Part shown: positions 1 to 9,115 of the stretch, in pieces
How positions within the stretch are numbered: the stretch's first letter is position 1
Layout: each line of letters opens with the position of its first letter
Assembly (NCBI GenBank): GCA_031553315.1
Contig: JAVBLT010000037.1
Span: 1-56,151 of the forward strand
Direction of reading: 5' to 3'
Source of the DNA: JAVBLT01 sp031553315
Lineage (GTDB): Bacteria > Verrucomicrobiota > Kiritimatiellia > RFP12 > DVOR01
Length of the DNA: 56,151 bases
Notes under the pieces: model-generated
Databases searched by the model: none
Told to the model about the DNA's origin: nothing
What the model saw: the letters and a program-made list of their open reading frames with translations, nothing else
Made by a program: the position numbers and the translations under genes

Positions 1-14
1 GAAGCCTTGTTCAG

Positions 15-106
15 TTCTCACGCGGAGTGCGCGGAGCTATTTACACGCCATTTTGAGTTTTATTTCAAGGAAATAGCTCCGCGCACTCCGCGCCTCCGCG
101 TGAGAA
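15..106. repeat. Long imperfect palindrome of GCGCGGAG units
   Basis: The left arm (15-42) starts TTCTCACGCGGAG and ends GCGGAGCTATTT. The right arm (71-106) is its reverse complement except for one extra 8-base unit, GCGCGGAG. The arms are separated by a 28-base AT-rich spacer. The structure lies in non-coding DNA downstream of metY. It looks like a dispersed intergenic repeat that could form a large hairpin in DNA or RNA. The unit-number difference between arms suggests slippage. No coding potential is seen in 1-166. Confidence 0.75.
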
Positions 107-127
107 TGAAATCAAAGGTGTTGTAAG

Positions 128-159
128 ACGACCGGCGGCGCCGAAGCAACGCCGGTCGT
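128..159 (-). terminator. Possible terminator hairpin of metY
   Basis: A perfect 10-bp stem (ACGACCGGCG at 128-137 against CGCCGGTCGT at 150-159) with a 12-base loop starts 7 bases beyond the metY stop codon on the minus strand. No clear U tract follows, so intrinsic termination is only possible, not certain. Confidence 0.45.
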
Positions 160-166
160 GAGCGCG

Positions 167-1438
167 TTACTGAATCGCGGCGAAGCCCTGGTCGAGGTCG
201 GCCAAAATGTCGTCGATGTGCTCGATGCCCACGGAGAAGCGAATCATTTCGGGGCGGATGCCGGCGGCGAGGAGCTGTTCGTCGCTGAGCTGGCGGTGGG
301 TCATGCTTGCCGGGTGGAGCACGCCGGTGCGGGCATCGGCCACGTGAACCACAATCGCGGCGAGCTTGAGTGAATTCATCAGCTTCATGGCGGCTTCGCG
401 CCCGCCTTTCACGCCGAATGAAATCACGCCGGCGCAGCCTTTGGGGAGGTATTTTTTAGCGAGTTTATTCCACGGATTGCCGGGGAGGCCGGGGTAATTG
501 ACCCAAGTGACCTGGGGATGGTTGGCCAGGTATTCGGCGGCGCGCTGGGCGTTGGAGCTGTGGCGTTCCATCCGCAGGAAGAGGGTTTCGATGCCGACGT
601 TGAGGAGGAAGGCGTTTTGAGGGGAGAGCATGGGGCCGAGGTCGCGCATGAGCTGCACGCGGGCTTTCACAATGAAGGCGGCTTTGCCGAAGGTTTCGGT
701 GTAGACCATGCCGTGGTAGGAGGCGTCGGGGGTGGTGAAGGCGGGAAAGCGGCCGGAAGAGGCCCAGTCGAAATTGCCGCTGTCGATGATCACGCCGCCG
801 AGGGCCATGGCGTGACCGTCGAGGTATTTTGAGGTCGAATGAATCACGATGTCGGCGCCATGCTCGATGGGGCGGCAAAGGAAGGGCGTGGGGAAGGTGT
901 TGTCGACGATGAGGGGCAAACCGTGGGCGTGGGCCACGCGGGCGAAGCGCGCGATGTCGAGAATCGAAAGGGCGGGGTTGGCGAGCGTTTCGCCGAAGAC
1001 GGCTTTGGTATTGGGGCGGATGGCGGCGGCGATTTGCTCGTCGGTCGCGTCATCGGCAATAAAGGTGAACTCCACGCCCATGCGCTTCATCGTCACGGCG
1101 AAAAGGTTGAAGGTGCCGCCGTAGATACTGGCGGTGGAGACCACGTGGTCGCCCGCCGAGCACAGGTTCATCAGCGCCACGAAGGAGGCCGATTGACCGG
1201 AGGCTGTGCACATGGCGCCCACGCCGCCTTCGAGCGCCGCGATGCGCTGCTCAACCGCATCGACCGTGGGATTGGCGAGGCGGGTATAGAAAAAGCCCGG
1301 CACTTTGAGGTCAAAGAGATCGCCGACCTGTTCGCTGGTGTCGTATTTAAAAGTGGTGGATTGATAAATCGGCGGCACGCGGGCCTCGCCGTTGGCGGGA
1401 GAATAGCCGGCCTGTACGCAAAGAGTTTCAATATGCAT
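167..1438 (-). CDS. metY: O-acetylhomoserine sulfhydrylase (423 aa)
   Basis: This is a PLP enzyme of the Cys/Met metabolism family. It replaces the acetyl group of O-acetylhomoserine with sulfide to make homocysteine, in the cytosol. The protein starts MHIETLCVQAGYSP, has the family signature VPPIYQSTTF near residue 21, an SGQSA segment near 80, and the PLP-binding lysine K204 in HSTSKYLDGHA. Length matches the family (about 420-430). The start at 1438 is set by AGGAGG seven bases upstream. The reading frame stays open for another 1.8 kb upstream, but that part is an antisense shadow of the next gene. It is divergent from the DUF1846 gene, with 177 bases between the starts. I see no SAM riboswitch in the leader. 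cysK at 13.7 kb gives a second sulfide-assimilating route. A cystathionine-type lyase is less likely given the length and the N-terminal signature. Confidence 0.93.
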   Translation of the reverse strand: MHIETLCVQAGYSPANGEARVPPIYQSTTFKYDTSEQVGDLFDLKVPGFFYTRLANPTVDAVEQRIAALEGGVGAMCTASGQSASFVALMNLCSAGDHVVSTASIYGGTFNLFAVTMKRMGVEFTFIADDATDEQIAAAIRPNTKAVFGETLANPALSILDIARFARVAHAHGLPLIVDNTFPTPFLCRPIEHGADIVIHSTSKYLDGHAMALGGVIIDSGNFDWASSGRFPAFTTPDASYHGMVYTETFGKAAFIVKARVQLMRDLGPMLSPQNAFLLNVGIETLFLRMERHSSNAQRAAEYLANHPQVTWVNYPGLPGNPWNKLAKKYLPKGCAGVISFGVKGGREAAMKLMNSLKLAAIVVHVADARTGVLHPASMTHRQLSDEQLLAAGIRPEMIRFSVGIEHIDDILADLDQGFAAIQ

Positions 1439-1615
1439 GATTCGCCTCCTTTTTGGAAATGGCGCGATATCATAGCCGAAAGCGCTCAAAATTGGAAACT
1501 GTTTATTTTCGCCGAAAAAAGTGATGACTCCCCACCCTTCTTGTGCTAACCTAATTGCCCGTATGCGCGAAGCCGCCGCATCTCTCCAGTTTACGCCGCG
1601 CACGGGGAAAAGATC

Positions 1616-3139
1616 ATGCAAAAGACCGGATTCGACAACGAAAAATACCTCCAGCTTCAAACCGACGCCATCCTCGAGCGCGCGGCGCAATCGGGCAACA
1701 AGCTCTACCTCGAATTCGGCGGCAAGCTCATGTACGACCACCACGCCGAACGCGTCCTCCCCGGCTACGACCCCAACGTGAAGCTTCGCCTCCTTCAGAA
1801 GCTCAAAGACCAGGCCGAAATCATCCTCTGCGTGCACGCAGGCGACATCGAGCGCAAAAAAATGCGCGCCGATTTCGGCATTACCTACGACGATGATGCG
1901 CTCAAGCTTATCGACGATCTCCGCGCCTGGGACATCCTCGTCAGCGCCGTCGTCATCACCCGCTTCGACGGCCAGCAAGCCGCCATCCTCTTCCACAACA
2001 AGCTCAAAAAGCGCGGCATCCACGTTTATTGCCACCGCACCGTCCCCGGTTACCCCGGCAACCTCGACCTCATCGTCAGCAAAACCGGCTACGGCTCCAA
2101 CGCCTACGTCCCCACCACCCGCCCCATCGTCGTCGTCACCGGCCCCGGCCCCGGCAGCGGCAAGCTCGCCACCTGCCTCACCCTCCTCTACCACGACCGC
2201 ACCGCCGGCCGCGCCGCCGGCTACGCCAAGTTTGAAACCTTCCCCGTGTGGAACCTCCCCCTCAAACACCCCGTCAACCTCGCCTACGAAGCCGCCACAG
2301 CCGACCTCGGCGACCAAAACATGATCGACCCCTTCCACCTCGACGCCCACGGCATCGTCGCCATCAACTACAACCGCGACATCGAAGCCTACCCCCTCCT
2401 CCGCGCCATCTGGAACCGCCTCGAAAGCACCCAAAGCTGCCCCTACGCCTCCCCCACCGACATGGGCGTCAACTGCGTCGGCTTCGGCATCAGCGACGAC
2501 GACACCGTCCGCAAGGCCGCCAAACAGGAAGTCATCCGCCGCTACTTCCACCACCTCTGCGACTCCACCAAAAAAGGCGACAGCGCCCAGCAGACCGTCG
2601 AACGCATCGAACGCCTCATGAGCGAGCTCGACATCGCCCCCGAAGACCGCGCCGTCGTCAACCCCGCCCGCGAAGCCGCCCGCCAGGCCGCCCTCCGCCC
2701 CGACAAAGCCCTCGGCATCCACAGCGGCGCCGCCCTCCAGCTCAAAGACGGCCGCATCATCACCGGCCGCTCCTCCCGCCTCCTCCACGCCGCCGCCAGC
2801 ACCATGCTCAACGCCGTCAAAACCCTCGCCCACATCCCCGACCGCATCCACCTCATCGCCCCCCAAGTCGTCGACTCCATCGTCCACATGAAACGCGACA
2901 TCCTCAAAGGCCGCCACACCTCCCTCAACCTCGACGAAGCCCTCATCGGCCTCGCCATCAGCGCCGCCGTCAACCCCACCGCCCAAGACGCCCTCGACCG
3001 CCTCATCGACCTGCGCGACTGCGAACTCCACCTCTCCCACATGCTCACCCCCGGCGACGAAGCCGGCCTCCGCCGCCTCGGCATCCGCTCCACCACCGAC
3101 CCCCTCTTCCCCTCCGCCGAACTCTTTATCGATTCGTAA
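1616..3139 (+). CDS. DUF1846 (UPF0371) family protein (507 aa)
   Basis: A cytosolic protein of unknown molecular function. The full-length family signature is visible: an N-terminal GFDNEKYLQLQTDAILER stretch (residues 4-21), the LYLEFGGKLMYDHHAERVLPG block, a glycine-rich VVVTGPGPGSGKLATCLT segment near residue 173 that resembles a nucleotide-binding loop, and FPVWNLPLKHPVNLAYEAAT. The length agrees with the usual 490-510 residues. guaA follows 16 bases later on the same strand, so the two are probably co-transcribed, which hints at a nucleotide-related role; that is inference. Third positions are overwhelmingly C, which creates long open shadows in other frames. The start at 1616 has only a weak purine-rich stretch (GGGGAAAAG) upstream. 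Confidence 0.9.
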   Translation: MQKTGFDNEKYLQLQTDAILERAAQSGNKLYLEFGGKLMYDHHAERVLPGYDPNVKLRLLQKLKDQAEIILCVHAGDIERKKMRADFGITYDDDALKLIDDLRAWDILVSAVVITRFDGQQAAILFHNKLKKRGIHVYCHRTVPGYPGNLDLIVSKTGYGSNAYVPTTRPIVVVTGPGPGSGKLATCLTLLYHDRTAGRAAGYAKFETFPVWNLPLKHPVNLAYEAATADLGDQNMIDPFHLDAHGIVAINYNRDIEAYPLLRAIWNRLESTQSCPYASPTDMGVNCVGFGISDDDTVRKAAKQEVIRRYFHHLCDSTKKGDSAQQTVERIERLMSELDIAPEDRAVVNPAREAARQAALRPDKALGIHSGAALQLKDGRIITGRSSRLLHAAASTMLNAVKTLAHIPDRIHLIAPQVVDSIVHMKRDILKGRHTSLNLDEALIGLAISAAVNPTAQDALDRLIDLRDCELHLSHMLTPGDEAGLRRLGIRSTTDPLFPSAELFIDS

Positions 3140-3155
3140 CCCAAAGGACCCCACC

Positions 3156-4424
3156 ATGCCCACCAACCACCCCACCGCCCTCATCCTCGACTTCGGCGCC
3201 CTCAACGCCCAGCTCGCCGCCAAAGCCATCCGCGCCCTCAACATCTACTGCGAAGTCCTCCCCTACACCGCCCCCCTCGACCGCATCCAATCCTACAACC
3301 CCAAAGCCATCATCCTCCAGCGCGGCCCCCAGTGCGGCGAAGCCACCCACGGCAAACAACCCTCCGCCGACCTCGCCAGCCTCAACATCCCCATCCTCGA
3401 CCTCATCGACAAACCCTGCGACGACACCACCCTCAAACCCTTTTTGCTTGAAACCTGCCACTTCACCCAAGACTGGACCACCCAGCACTTCATCGACGAA
3501 ACCATCGCCGCCATCCGCGCCCAAGTCGGCACCAAACGCGTCCTCCTCGCCATGTCCGGCGGCGTCGACTCCTCCGTCTGCGCCCTCCTCCTCCACAAAG
3601 CCATCGGCAGCCAGCTCACCAGCGTCTTCGTCGACCACGGCCTCATGCGCCAAGACGAACCCCAGCAGATCGACACCGTCTTCCGCGGCCACTTCGGCCT
3701 CAACCTCATCAGCATCGACGCCTCCTCCCGCTTCCTCGGCAAATTAAAAGGCATCACCGACCCCGAACAGAAACGCAAAATCATCGGCGAAGAATTCATC
3801 CGCGTCTTCGAAGAAGAAGCCCGCAAACTCGGCGAGCTCGACTACCTCGTCCAAGGCACCATCTACCCCGACATCATCGAAAGCGGCGCCGAAGGCGGCA
3901 AAGCCGTCAAAGCCCACCACAACGTCGGCGGCCTCCCCGAGCGCATCGGCTTCAAAGGCATCATCGAGCCCGTCAAATACCTCTTTAAAGACGAAGTCCG
4001 CGCCGTCGGCCGCGCCCTCGGCATCCCCCCCGAAATCGTCGAACGCCAACCCTTCCCCGGCCCCGGCCTCGGCGTCCGCTGCATCGGCGAACTCACCCGC
4101 GACAAGCTCGACATCCTCCGCGCCGCCGACGCCATCTTCCGCGCCGAAATGGCCGCCTCCGGCCACTCCGCCCAAGCCAACCAATACTTCGCCGTCCTCA
4201 CCGCCAACCGCTCCGTCGGCGTCAGCAACGACGCCCGCACCTACGCCTACACCCTCGCCCTGCGCGCCGTCAAAACCAGTGATTTCATGACCGCCGCCTT
4301 CGTCCACCTCCCGATGGATTTCCTCGCCCGCGTCTCCACCCTCATCACCGATGCCGTCCCCCAAATCAACCGCGTAGTCTACGACATCACCTCCAAACCC
4401 CCGTCAACCATCGAGTGGGAATAA
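3156..4424 (+). CDS. guaA: GMP synthase with degenerate, shortened glutaminase domain (422 aa)
   Basis: The ATP-pyrophosphatase and dimerisation parts are intact: SGGVDSS at 134-140, then FVDHGLMR, QGTIYPDIIES, HHNVGGLPERIGF, PFPGPGLGVR, and the classic C-terminus KPPSTIEWE. They convert XMP to GMP with ATP and ammonia. The N-terminal class I amidotransferase domain is about 100 residues shorter than in ordinary GuaA (510-525 aa in total). It begins recognisably (ILDFGALNAQLAAKAIRALN), but the usual SGGP has become QRGP, the GICYG nucleophile elbow is replaced by ILDLID, and the sequence then jumps straight to the linker that precedes the ATPase. Catalytic Cys, His and Glu are therefore absent. 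The frame is open throughout and codon use matches its neighbours, so this is not a fresh frameshift. The enzyme is expected to use free ammonia or a separate glutaminase subunit. AAAGGA precedes the start by 8 bases. Confidence 0.92.
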   Translation: MPTNHPTALILDFGALNAQLAAKAIRALNIYCEVLPYTAPLDRIQSYNPKAIILQRGPQCGEATHGKQPSADLASLNIPILDLIDKPCDDTTLKPFLLETCHFTQDWTTQHFIDETIAAIRAQVGTKRVLLAMSGGVDSSVCALLLHKAIGSQLTSVFVDHGLMRQDEPQQIDTVFRGHFGLNLISIDASSRFLGKLKGITDPEQKRKIIGEEFIRVFEEEARKLGELDYLVQGTIYPDIIESGAEGGKAVKAHHNVGGLPERIGFKGIIEPVKYLFKDEVRAVGRALGIPPEIVERQPFPGPGLGVRCIGELTRDKLDILRAADAIFRAEMAASGHSAQANQYFAVLTANRSVGVSNDARTYAYTLALRAVKTSDFMTAAFVHLPMDFLARVSTLITDAVPQINRVVYDITSKPPSTIEWE

Positions 4425-4432
4425 GTCAACAG

Positions 4433-4469
4433 TTTAAATGGATCGCATATGCAGCCTGTGAATGATTTT
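4433..4469 (+). repeat. Left copy of a possible island-boundary near-duplication
   Basis: The text around the first possible start of the restriction gene (TTTAAATGGATCGCAT, then ATGCAGCCTG and AATGATTT) resembles the leader and first codons of prmA at 9099-9132 (TTAAGGAATCCATTA, then ATGCAACC and GAATGATTT). Both proteins would begin MQP followed by N and D. It may be a relic of the original prmA 5' end left when the AT-rich island entered. The match is imperfect and could be chance. Confidence 0.35.
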
Positions 4470-7460
4470 AAAGCCATGAAAACAAATATTGAAATATTAA
4501 AAGACCTCATTCAAAATTTTAAAAAGAGTCATGAATATTACAAAAGAGAAAGTAATCGTTATAACGAATACTCATGTCGCTTAGAATACATTGACAAATT
4601 ACTTTTGTTATTCGGTTGGGATATTTCAAATGCAAAAGGAAACCCTCCTGAACAACGCGAGGTTATTGTTGAAAAGAAAGTAGATTCGGGGAGGCCCGAC
4701 TACACCTTAATGTTGAATACAATTAGTAAAATTTTTGTAGAAGCCAAAAAACCTGCTGTTGATATTTCAATTGATCCTGATTCCGCTTTACAAATCAGAA
4801 AATATGGTTGGAATGCAAATCACAAAATAGCGATACTAACAAATTTTGAATATTTAATTATTTATGATACGAGTTACGAGCCTAAATCTAGTGATAATAG
4901 TCAAGTGGCTCGTTATAGGATATATAATTATAAAAACTACATTAAAGATTTCAAAGATATTGCTAGTTTCATTTCGCGCGAAAGTGTGCACTCCGGCTCA
5001 TTTGATAATAAAATTATTATTAATTCTAAAAAAACAAAAGTCCCAATTGATGTTCATTTTCTTAGCAAAATAAATACATGGAGAGTTTTATTAAGCAATG
5101 ATCTCTATAAGCGGGAAAAGTATCATTCGTTAGAGATTTTAAATGATGTCGTACAGGAGTTCATCAACCAAATTGTTTTTCTTCGTATTTGTGAAGATAA
5201 ACAACTTCCATTATATCATAATCTAAACAGAACAATAAAAGACCCAGAAACATTAAAAACCGAACTTGAAATTCTATTTCAACAAGCCGACAAAAGATAT
5301 AACGCAGGGCTTTTTTCAGGAGAAAAAATTATTTTTGATTTGAATAATAACATTATAATCGACATTATCGAGTCATTGTATTATCCTCAAACTTCATATT
5401 TATTTAATATAATTGATCCAAACATACTTGGAAAAATTTATGAGATGTTTTTAACAGAGCATTTAATACTTTCCAATAATGAGAAAATAGAACTTCAAAA
5501 AAAAGAGGGCATCAACCGTTCTATTGTAACAACACCACTTGAAATTGTAAAATACATGGTTAGGGAAACCATGACGAAATTATGTGAGGGGAAAACACCA
5601 GAGGAAATACTTACACTAAAAATAGCGGATATTGCATGCGGTTCAGGAATATATCTTGAAGAAATTTTTGAATATTTACAAAATCACTGCGTGAATTGGT
5701 ATTTACAAAATGATAAGTCTTGTTTAATTGAAACTGAAAATGGTGGATATAAACTTTTTTTTGATGAAAAAAAGAAAATTCTTTGTTCATGTATTTATGG
5801 AATTGACATTGATATCCATGCCGTGGAGGTTGCAAAATTTTCCTTATTTATCAAACTTATCCAAGATGAAACAGAACCCTCTATTTCCTGTGCAAGACCT
5901 ATACTACCGAACTTGGACAAGAATATTTTACACGGTAATTCTTTAATTGGAAAAGATGAACTAAAAGAATTGGACGAGAATCATTACCAAAAAGTGACTC
6001 CGTTTTATTGGGACAATATTTCGGAAAGCACTTGTTTTGACGCAATCATCGGAAATCCTCCCTATGTGAAGACGGAAGATATGCATAATCTTCTTGCACC
6101 CATTGAATTTGAAGCGTATAAAAAATATTATGCTTCAGTGAATAAACAATTTGATAAATATTTTCTTTTTATTGAACGAGCATTAACCAAAATTAAAGAT
6201 AATGGATATGTTTGTTACATCGTTCCAAACAAATTTTTCAAAATTCCATCTGGTAAAAACTTATGCAAATTAATAGCGCTACAAAAAAGTTTAATATCTA
6301 TCAATGATTTCGAATGTGTTCAATTATTTAACAACAAAACCACATATAGTTGCATCATGTTGTTACAAAAATTGAAACAAGATGTTTTTTCTTATTCAAC
6401 ACCTATGTCTATCAATGATTTATTCCTTTTCAAACCGACAAAATGTCTTTCTTTCAAACAATCGGTGTTAGAAAATTTCCCTTGGGTATTAACTTCTGAT
6501 TCTGAGTTTCTGCCAATACTAAATCAATTATTAAAAACGACATCAAAGCTTGGAGATCATGTAAATATTTTTAATGGAATTCAAACAAGTGCAGAAACCT
6601 CCCCCCCTGTCTATTGGTTTTCACAAAGTGAAATACAAAAAACAACAAAGTCTTCATTTGAAATAGTCAAAGAAGAAAAAAGATACAAAATAGAAAAAGC
6701 TATTTTACGACCATATTTTAAACCAACAAAAAGACATGAAAGAGGATTGACTTCGTATAGTCTTCCAACTACTGATAAATACATTATATTTCCTTACGAT
6801 AGCAATGGAATTCTCATTCCAATTAACGAAATGAAGCTCCATTTTCCAGGGACATATGAGTATTTTGAATCGCAGTATAACCGTTTGCTTCCTAAAAGTA
6901 TGAATGGAAATAGAGATGTTCCAAACGCAACTGATGAAACGTGGTACCAGTATGGTCGTACGCAAGCATTGACTTCATTTACAAATACTCCAAAATTAAT
7001 AGTTGGTATTTTACGACATGAAAATGATCCTATGTATATTTTCGATTCGCAGGATATGGTGATTGCCTCTGGAGGAACAGCTGGATACTGTGCAATTACA
7101 CAAAAAGAAAACAGTTCTTATTCTTTGGAGTATATCCAAGCATGGCTTACAAATCCTTACACTGAAAAAATTATTAAAACTTTTGGTAGCCCTTTTGAAG
7201 GGGGCTTCTATTCCCGAGGAACAGCTGTGCTTCGTAATCTTCCATTCGTAAAACTCGACTTCTCCATCCCCGAACAAAAGAGTATCCATGACCAAGTTAC
7301 AAAAACAACAAAGAAAATTTATGAAATAAACATAAAACTGACTCAAAATCCAACAAAACATGAGAAAAGTGTATATGAAGAACAAAAAAAGAGATTAATT
7401 AGAGAAATTGAATCTTTAATTTCATCCGTCTATCAACTTTCGGCGAGGAGAACGTCATAA
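4449..7460 (+). CDS. Type IIG restriction-modification enzyme, Eco57I-like (1003 aa)
   Basis: A single polypeptide carrying both nuclease and N6-adenine methyltransferase. Near the N-terminus a PD-(D/E)xK type nuclease core is visible: PD at 83-84 and EAK at 98-100 in GRPDYTLML...IFVEAKKP. A helical connector follows, then methyltransferase motif I (ADIACGSG, about 393-400) and motif IV NPPY at 536-539. The last 350 residues (ETSPPVYWFS, FGSPFEGGFYSRG) are the likely DNA-recognition region. The size and the partner gene match the Eco57I arrangement (about 997 aa plus a 544-aa methylase). The gene is very AT-rich against GC-rich neighbours, a strong sign of horizontal transfer. Its stop overlaps the next start (TAATG). 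An in-frame ATG at 4476 is an alternative start. The recognition site cannot be read from sequence. No specificity subunit or BREX genes are present. Confidence 0.85.
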   Translation: MQPVNDFKAMKTNIEILKDLIQNFKKSHEYYKRESNRYNEYSCRLEYIDKLLLLFGWDISNAKGNPPEQREVIVEKKVDSGRPDYTLMLNTISKIFVEAKKPAVDISIDPDSALQIRKYGWNANHKIAILTNFEYLIIYDTSYEPKSSDNSQVARYRIYNYKNYIKDFKDIASFISRESVHSGSFDNKIIINSKKTKVPIDVHFLSKINTWRVLLSNDLYKREKYHSLEILNDVVQEFINQIVFLRICEDKQLPLYHNLNRTIKDPETLKTELEILFQQADKRYNAGLFSGEKIIFDLNNNIIIDIIESLYYPQTSYLFNIIDPNILGKIYEMFLTEHLILSNNEKIELQKKEGINRSIVTTPLEIVKYMVRETMTKLCEGKTPEEILTLKIADIACGSGIYLEEIFEYLQNHCVNWYLQNDKSCLIETENGGYKLFFDEKKKILCSCIYGIDIDIHAVEVAKFSLFIKLIQDETEPSISCARPILPNLDKNILHGNSLIGKDELKELDENHYQKVTPFYWDNISESTCFDAIIGNPPYVKTEDMHNLLAPIEFEAYKKYYASVNKQFDKYFLFIERALTKIKDNGYVCYIVPNKFFKIPSGKNLCKLIALQKSLISINDFECVQLFNNKTTYSCIMLLQKLKQDVFSYSTPMSINDLFLFKPTKCLSFKQSVLENFPWVLTSDSEFLPILNQLLKTTSKLGDHVNIFNGIQTSAETSPPVYWFSQSEIQKTTKSSFEIVKEEKRYKIEKAILRPYFKPTKRHERGLTSYSLPTTDKYIIFPYDSNGILIPINEMKLHFPGTYEYFESQYNRLLPKSMNGNRDVPNATDETWYQYGRTQALTSFTNTPKLIVGILRHENDPMYIFDSQDMVIASGGTAGYCAITQKENSSYSLEYIQAWLTNPYTEKIIKTFGSPFEGGFYSRGTAVLRNLPFVKLDFSIPEQKSIHDQVTKTTKKIYEINIKLTQNPTKHEKSVYEEQKKRLIREIESLISSVYQLSARRTS

Positions 7461-9076
7461 TGAGACTCAAAAAAGACAGTTCCGAACAAAAATTACGCGG
7501 CGCGTATTACACCCCAATTCAACTTGCAAATTCAATTGTTTCCTTTTTTGCATCTGAAAAATTTAATCGAGTATTAGAACCTAGTTGTGGTGATGGCGTA
7601 TTTCTTGATGCTTTTTCAAACTGTAATATGCTTGAAAATCTCGAGAAGATTATTGCCGTTGAGATTGAAAAAGATGAAATCGAAAAAATACAAACTAGAA
7701 GTAAAAATATTTCATTGCTAAATGAGGATTTTTTTGATTTCTTCGAAAGAAGAGATCGTAATGAAAAATATGATTTAATTATTGGAAACCCACCTTATAT
7801 TCGTTATCAGTATTTAACCGAACATCAAAGATATGTGCAGTCAAAAATATTAAAATCAAATGGCATGAAATCAAATAAATTGATTAATGCATGGGTTTGT
7901 TTTCTTGTCGCCTGTGTTCAAATGTTAGAAAAGAATGGGAAAATCGCCTTTATCATACCAGCAGAGATTCTTCAAGTCGCTTACGCAGAAGATTTACGCT
8001 TATTTTTATCCGATCAACTTGCAAAAATCACACTGGTTACTTTTAAAAAATTAGTTTTTCCTGATATATCACAAGAAGTTATTGTTTTTATTGGAGAAAA
8101 AGGAACAAATGAAAAAGGTATACGAATTCTTGAATTAGATGACCTAACAGCATTTGAAAATCTCAAACCTCCGTTTCCCGAATTTCAAAAATTACTTCAC
8201 GTAAAGGAAAAATGGACAAAATATTTTGTATCTCAAGATGAAATAGACAGCATTCAAAATATTAAAAATGATCCTCGATTTATAAAATTTTCTGATTGTG
8301 GGCTAATTAATATTGGAATTACAACGGGTAACAATAATTATTTTTCAATTGAGCGTGCAATAGAAACAGAATTCGATCTCCAATCAGTAACACTTCCATT
8401 AATTGGGAAGAGTTCACATACACATGGATTGTATTTTACTTTGGCTGACTGGAAATTTAATATTGAAAAAGGGAAAAAAGCAATGTTAATTAATTTTCCT
8501 AATACTCCATTTGAAGATTATCCCGATAAACACAAAAAATACATTAAATACGGAGAAAACTCAAAACAACATATTGGATACAAGTGTTCAATTCGTGACA
8601 ATTGGTATATTGTACCCTCTGTTTGGATACCAGATGCTTTTTTTCTAAGACGAAACAATCTTTATCCAAAGTTTGTTTTAAACTCTTGTAATGCGGTATC
8701 AACAGATACGATGCATCGTATGAAATTTCATGATGGCATAGACCCAGAGACCATTTTACTTTCATACTACAATAGCATCTCGTTTGCATTTACCGAAATA
8801 TGCGGAAGAAGTTATGGTGGTGGTGTTTTAGAAATTCTACCCACAGAAATGGGTAATATTATGTTACCGAAAATTAAAAAAATGGATACTAAATTAAAAA
8901 AGACACTTCTTCAAAAAATCGATATTCTTATTCGCGAAAATGCTAATATTGAACTTGTTCTTGACCTTGTTGACAAAGCGGTATTAATCGACATCCTCGG
9001 AATTGAGACTTCACTTTGTGTAAATTTTCGATGTATTTGGAAAAAACTTCAAACTCGCAGACTTTTGCGAAACTGA
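7460..9076 (+). CDS. Companion N6-adenine DNA methyltransferase, Eco57I methylase-like (538 aa)
   Basis: An SAM-dependent adenine methyltransferase expected to protect host DNA from the upstream restriction enzyme. The N-terminus has LRGAYYTPIQLANSI, typical of TaqI/Eco57I-type enzymes, then motif I EPSCGDG (40-46) and motif IV NPPY (110-113) in DLIIGNPPYIRYQ. The C-terminal half (KSSHTHGLYFTLADW, then GRSYGGGVLEILPTE) looks like a target-recognition domain. Length is close to the Eco57I methylase. Translation is probably coupled to the upstream gene, because its ATG shares bases with that gene's TAA. Composition is as AT-rich as the first gene, so the two moved as one unit. In Eco57I-type systems the fused enzyme modifies only one strand and the separate methylase modifies both; whether that holds here is inference. 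Confidence 0.88.
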   Translation: MRLKKDSSEQKLRGAYYTPIQLANSIVSFFASEKFNRVLEPSCGDGVFLDAFSNCNMLENLEKIIAVEIEKDEIEKIQTRSKNISLLNEDFFDFFERRDRNEKYDLIIGNPPYIRYQYLTEHQRYVQSKILKSNGMKSNKLINAWVCFLVACVQMLEKNGKIAFIIPAEILQVAYAEDLRLFLSDQLAKITLVTFKKLVFPDISQEVIVFIGEKGTNEKGIRILELDDLTAFENLKPPFPEFQKLLHVKEKWTKYFVSQDEIDSIQNIKNDPRFIKFSDCGLINIGITTGNNNYFSIERAIETEFDLQSVTLPLIGKSSHTHGLYFTLADWKFNIEKGKKAMLINFPNTPFEDYPDKHKKYIKYGENSKQHIGYKCSIRDNWYIVPSVWIPDAFFLRRNNLYPKFVLNSCNAVSTDTMHRMKFHDGIDPETILLSYYNSISFAFTEICGRSYGGGVLEILPTEMGNIMLPKIKKMDTKLKKTLLQKIDILIRENANIELVLDLVDKAVLIDILGIETSLCVNFRCIWKKLQTRRLLRN

Positions 9077-9115
9077 GTATAAGAACGAACTGTATGATTT
9101 TTAAGGAATCCATTA

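Noticed and set aside
1439..1615. SAM or SAH riboswitch before metY
   Set aside because: I looked for a multi-stem leader with a terminator and found none; the 177-base divergent region shows only promoter-like and ribosome-site sequences.
1439..3244. In-frame upstream extension of metY to a 1025-residue protein
   Set aside because: The extra part is antisense to the DUF1846 gene and consists of Gly, Val, Asp and Ala-rich low-complexity sequence; AGGAGG and the family N-terminus fix the start at 1438.
4449..9076. BREX or type I restriction locus
   Set aside because: No brx genes, no helicase-type HsdR and no HsdS. The fused nuclease-methyltransferase plus separate methylase fits type IIG.
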